Position numbers and translations under genes: made by a program. The notes beneath the pieces are model-generated. The model had not been told where the DNA came from. It saw nothing but the letters and a program-made list of their open reading frames with translations, and made no database searches. Positions 61,279 through 64,000 of a stretch of 64,000 bases of DNA are shown one piece after another (the first letter of the stretch is position 1; every line of letters begins with the position of its first letter). Source of the stretch: Streptomyces sp. TRM68367 (GTDB lineage Bacteria > Actinomycetota > Actinomycetes > Streptomycetales > Streptomycetaceae); the NCBI RefSeq assembly GCF_014495685.1, contig NZ_JACTVI010000005.1, positions 124,001-188,000 on the forward strand, read 5' to 3'.

Positions 61279-64000
61279 GTGACCGACTTCGAGAGCTTCG
61301 TCAGCGCGCTGCGCCGTAGGGCCGCACGAAAGCCCGCTCACAGCGCCGTCCGGTTCAGTACCGGGCCGGCCGAGGAGAGCCTGACCTACGCGGAACTGGA
61401 CCGGGCCGCACGGTCCGCGGCCCAGTGGCTGCGCGGGCGGGTGGCGACCGGCGACCGGGTGCTGCTGTCCTGCGGTCCCGGCACCGGGTTCGTCCGGGCC
61501 TTCCTCGGCTGCCTCTACGCAGGCGCCGTGCCCGTCCCGGTGCCGCTGCCGGGGGGCTTCGGGCGCCAGGAAGCCCGTACGACGGCGATCGCCGCGGACA
61601 CCGGGGCTCGGCTGGTGCTCACCGACGCGGCGAGTCTGCCCGCGGTGGAGCGCTGGCTGGAGGGGGAGCGGACGGCGCTCGCCGGGACCACAGCCGCCGC
61701 AGTGGAGTCCGCCGAGCGCGCCGGGGACGCGACGGCCTGGGCCGAACGCACCGTTGAGCCAGGCGAGTTGTGCTTCCTGCAGTACACCTCCGGGTCGACC
61801 GGCGATCCGAAGGGCGTGATGGTCCCGCACGGCGCGCTGGTGCACAACCTGCGGCTGATGCGCGACAGCCACGGCTGGCACGGCGGCATGACCTGGTGCA
61901 GCTGGCTGCCCGCCTACCACGACATGGGTCTGATCGCGATGATGCTCGCCCCGCTGTATCTCGGCGGGACCGCGGTGATGATGTCGGCGACCGAGTTCCT
62001 CAAACGGCCGGTCTCCTGGCTGCGGCTGATCGCCCGGCACAAGGCAGACATCAGCTGTGCGCCGAACTTCGCGTACGACCTGTGCGCGCGCCGCCTCACT
62101 GAGGAGCAGACCACCGGGCTGGACCTGTCCCACTGGCGCTACGCCTGCAACGGCGCCGAGCCTGTCGACGCCGCGACCCTCGCCCGCTTCGCAAAGCGGT
62201 TCGCGGGCGCGGGCTTCTCGGCGCGCTCCCTGCTGCCCGGCTACGGTCTCGCCGAGTCCACGCTCTACGTCTCCGGCACGCCTGTGGACGAGCCGCCGAC
62301 GGTGCTGCGTGCGGACGCGGGGGCGCTGGCCGACGGCCTGGTGACGCAGGCGGAGGGCCGGTCCAGTGGGGCGGTGCAGGAGCTGGTGAGCAGCGGGGTG
62401 GTGCGCGGCCTTGACGTGCGTGTCGTGGCCGCCGACACGGGTGCGGTGCTGCCCGACGGCCAGGTCGGCGAGATCTGGATCCGCGGCGACAGCGTGGCGC
62501 TCGGCTACTGGAACCGCCCGGCCGAGACCGAGCGGACATTCCGCGCGGTCACGGCCGACGGTGCCAGGCCGTTTCTGCGCACCGGTGACCTGGGGGCGCT
62601 GCGCGACGGCCACCTCTATGTGACCGGCCGACTGAAGGAAATGATCATTGTGCACGGCCGGAATCTGTATCCGCACGACGTCGAGCGCGAACTGCGCGAC
62701 ATCGACCCGGCCTTCGGCGACCTGCCCGCCGCGGTCTTCGCCTCCCGGCCCGGCGGCTCCGTCGCGGAGGAGGTCGTCGCAGTCCAGGAGGTCCACAGCC
62801 GCGGCGTCCCCGCCGAGACCCTCGCCACCCTGGCCCGCACCACCCGCGCCCGGCTGGCCCAGCGCCTGGGCGTCCGGGTCGGCGGCGTGGTCCTCGTCAA
62901 GCCCGGCCGTATCCAGCGCACCACGAGCGGCAAGATCCGGCGCACGCAGATGCGGATTCTGTTCGAAGAAGCGCAACTGTCCACGCTGCATGAGGAGTTG
63001 TCACCGCAGCTGCGCGCGGCGTTTCGCAGCGAGGGGGATCCCGTCGACGCGGCGCCCGACCTTGCCGCCACCCCATCGGGGAACACCGCAGGGGCGGAGG
63101 GCACGGGGGCCTGGGGCATGCGGGCGGCAGACGAACCGGCACCTCGCGGGCCGGCCGGCGCTCCTCGCTCGGAGGTGGCCGCTGAGGCCCACAAGCCCAT
63201 CGAGCCGCCGTCCGACGGCCGGGCGAACGGCGTCGGCATGTCGGCGGGCGGCGTGGCCCCGCGCTGCGGGGTCGGCCGGGACGCGAACGAGCTGCGAGTG
63301 CCGCCTGTGGTCGAGGGCGAGGTATGGGATCCGTACGCGCTCGGCCGGGAGCTGGAGATGCGGCTCGGGGACCCGGGGGACGGGCGGCAGCTGTTCTCCT
63401 ACCGGGGCAGTGCGCAGGCCGACCGGGCGGAGGAGTTCCCGGCGGGCGTGTGCCGGGAGCTGGACGCGTCGGGGCTGCCCCGGTGGTTCGTGCCCGCCCG
63501 GTTCGGTGGCGAACTGCGCAGCGCCGAGGAACTGTCGCAGCTCATCCGGATCCTGGCCCGGCGGGATTTCACCGTCGCGCTCGGCCACGCCAAGACCTAT
63601 CTGGGTGCCGTGTCGGTCTGGCTGGCCGGGCGGCCGGAACAGGCCGGCGCTCTCGCGTCACGGGTCTGCGAGGGGGCCGTCGTCTCCCTCGCGCTCACCG
63701 AGCGAGCCCACGGCAGCGACCTGCTCGCCGGCGAGCTGCGCGCCGAGCGCACCGCGGGCGGGTGGCGACTGGACGGCGAGAAGTGGCTGATCAACAACGC
63801 CGGACGGGCCGAGTTCGTGTGCGTCCTGGCGCGCACCAGGCCCGACGGCGGCAGCCGCGGCTTCAGCCTGTTCCTCGTGGACAAGGCGCGGCTGGCTCCC
63901 GGCACCTGGCGATCCCTTCCGCGCGTCCCTACCCACGGCGTGCGCGGCGCCGACATCAGCGGCATCGCCTTCGACGGCGCCGAACTCCCCGCCGACGCGC
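61279..64000 (+). CDS. Fatty acyl-AMP ligase fused to acyl-CoA dehydrogenase (partial at window end)
   Basis: The frame is open from GTG 61279 to the window end (907 codons, C-terminus missing). Residues 1-560 are a FAAL/ANL adenylating enzyme: YTSGSTGDPKGV (about 168), LPAYHDMGLIAMML, PGYGLAESTLYVSG, RTGDLGAL and the C-terminal TTSGKIRRTQM. A disordered linker (about 575-690) leads to an acyl-CoA dehydrogenase domain: ALTERAHGSDLLAG and LDGEKWLINNAGRAEFV. It would adenylate a fatty acid, load it on an ACP, and desaturate or oxidise it in place. FAAL and ACAD in one chain indicate substrate channelling. Likely the starter-unit supply for the KS/CLF operon. Confidence 0.88.
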   Translation, partial: MTDFESFVSALRRRAARKPAHSAVRFSTGPAEESLTYAELDRAARSAAQWLRGRVATGDRVLLSCGPGTGFVRAFLGCLYAGAVPVPVPLPGGFGRQEARTTAIAADTGARLVLTDAASLPAVERWLEGERTALAGTTAAAVESAERAGDATAWAERTVEPGELCFLQYTSGSTGDPKGVMVPHGALVHNLRLMRDSHGWHGGMTWCSWLPAYHDMGLIAMMLAPLYLGGTAVMMSATEFLKRPVSWLRLIARHKADISCAPNFAYDLCARRLTEEQTTGLDLSHWRYACNGAEPVDAATLARFAKRFAGAGFSARSLLPGYGLAESTLYVSGTPVDEPPTVLRADAGALADGLVTQAEGRSSGAVQELVSSGVVRGLDVRVVAADTGAVLPDGQVGEIWIRGDSVALGYWNRPAETERTFRAVTADGARPFLRTGDLGALRDGHLYVTGRLKEMIIVHGRNLYPHDVERELRDIDPAFGDLPAAVFASRPGGSVAEEVVAVQEVHSRGVPAETLATLARTTRARLAQRLGVRVGGVVLVKPGRIQRTTSGKIRRTQMRILFEEAQLSTLHEELSPQLRAAFRSEGDPVDAAPDLAATPSGNTAGAEGTGAWGMRAADEPAPRGPAGAPRSEVAAEAHKPIEPPSDGRANGVGMSAGGVAPRCGVGRDANELRVPPVVEGEVWDPYALGRELEMRLGDPGDGRQLFSYRGSAQADRAEEFPAGVCRELDASGLPRWFVPARFGGELRSAEELSQLIRILARRDFTVALGHAKTYLGAVSVWLAGRPEQAGALASRVCEGAVVSLALTERAHGSDLLAGELRAERTAGGWRLDGEKWLINNAGRAEFVCVLARTRPDGGSRGFSLFLVDKARLAPGTWRSLPRVPTHGVRGADISGIAFDGAELPADA

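Noticed and set aside
1..64000. CRISPR arrays
   Set aside because: No regularly spaced direct repeats with unique spacers were seen; the Cas4-like gene belongs to the pPIWI-RE operon.

Overview
High G+C, GTG starts, many 4-bp ATGA/GTGA stop-start overlaps, DUF397/XRE and HATPase regulators and a highly reducing type II polyketide cluster all point to a Streptomyces chromosome (or a close relative). The window has three parts.

(1) 1-6.8 kb, core-type chromosome, all on the minus strand: a sortase-anchored thioester-domain surface protein, an SsbB-like single-stranded DNA-binding protein, and two translationally linked dynamin-like/YfjP-type GTPases. These are followed by a plus-strand tRNA-Arg(UCU) gene at 6797-6869.

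(2) 6.83-46.06 kb, an integrative genomic island of about 39.2 kb. It is bounded by a perfect 43-bp direct repeat of the tRNA-Arg 3' end (6828-6870 and 46018-46060), and a tyrosine integrase sits just inside the right end. The cargo is almost entirely conflict-related. It includes a pPIWI-RE operon (Cas4/RecB-like Fe-S nuclease, pPIWI-RE REase, DinG-like helicase, pPIWI-RE protein) with a divergent Ser/Thr kinase; an N6-adenine methylase with HTH and specificity-like ends, next to a UvrD-type helicase with a RelE-like N-terminus; a GNAT-PIN fusion with an ASCH protein; VapBC; an XRE/DUF397 pair with a divergent HATPase-DUF397 protein; and a DISARM-class-1-like or Druantia-like operon (giant DUF1998 helicase with a C-terminal nuclease, DrmD, DrmMI). 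A second Ser/Thr kinase and a frameshifted Fic gene complete it. A near-identical 17-nt element (consensus TTGTGAACTCAGTCAAT) lies in four intergenic regions of the island, beside both kinases, the methylase, the UvrD helicase, the GNAT-PIN gene and the large helicase. It may tie these systems into one regulon.

(3) 46.06-64.0 kb. A scar of decayed genes (46.1-47.6 kb) leads into a single-strand biosynthetic operon. The operon has two ACPs and six ketosynthase-fold proteins, three with the catalytic Cys and three without (CLF-like). It also has two dehydratase-type hotdog proteins, FabG, a FabI-like reductase, a double-hotdog thioesterase-like protein, an alpha/beta hydrolase and a DsbA/HCCA-isomerase-like protein. 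A separate transcription unit begins with a fatty acyl-AMP ligase fused to an acyl-CoA dehydrogenase and runs off the window. The set fits a highly reducing (polyene/alkyl chain) type II PKS in which FAAL activates a fatty acyl chain, KS/CLF pairs extend it, and FabG, dehydratase and enoyl reductase reduce it. The product cannot be named from sequence alone.

The strongest candidates for new biology are the four-gene pPIWI-RE operon with its Fe-S nuclease, the compact DISARM-like operon whose nuclease is fused to the DUF1998 helicase, and the shared promoter-proximal element.
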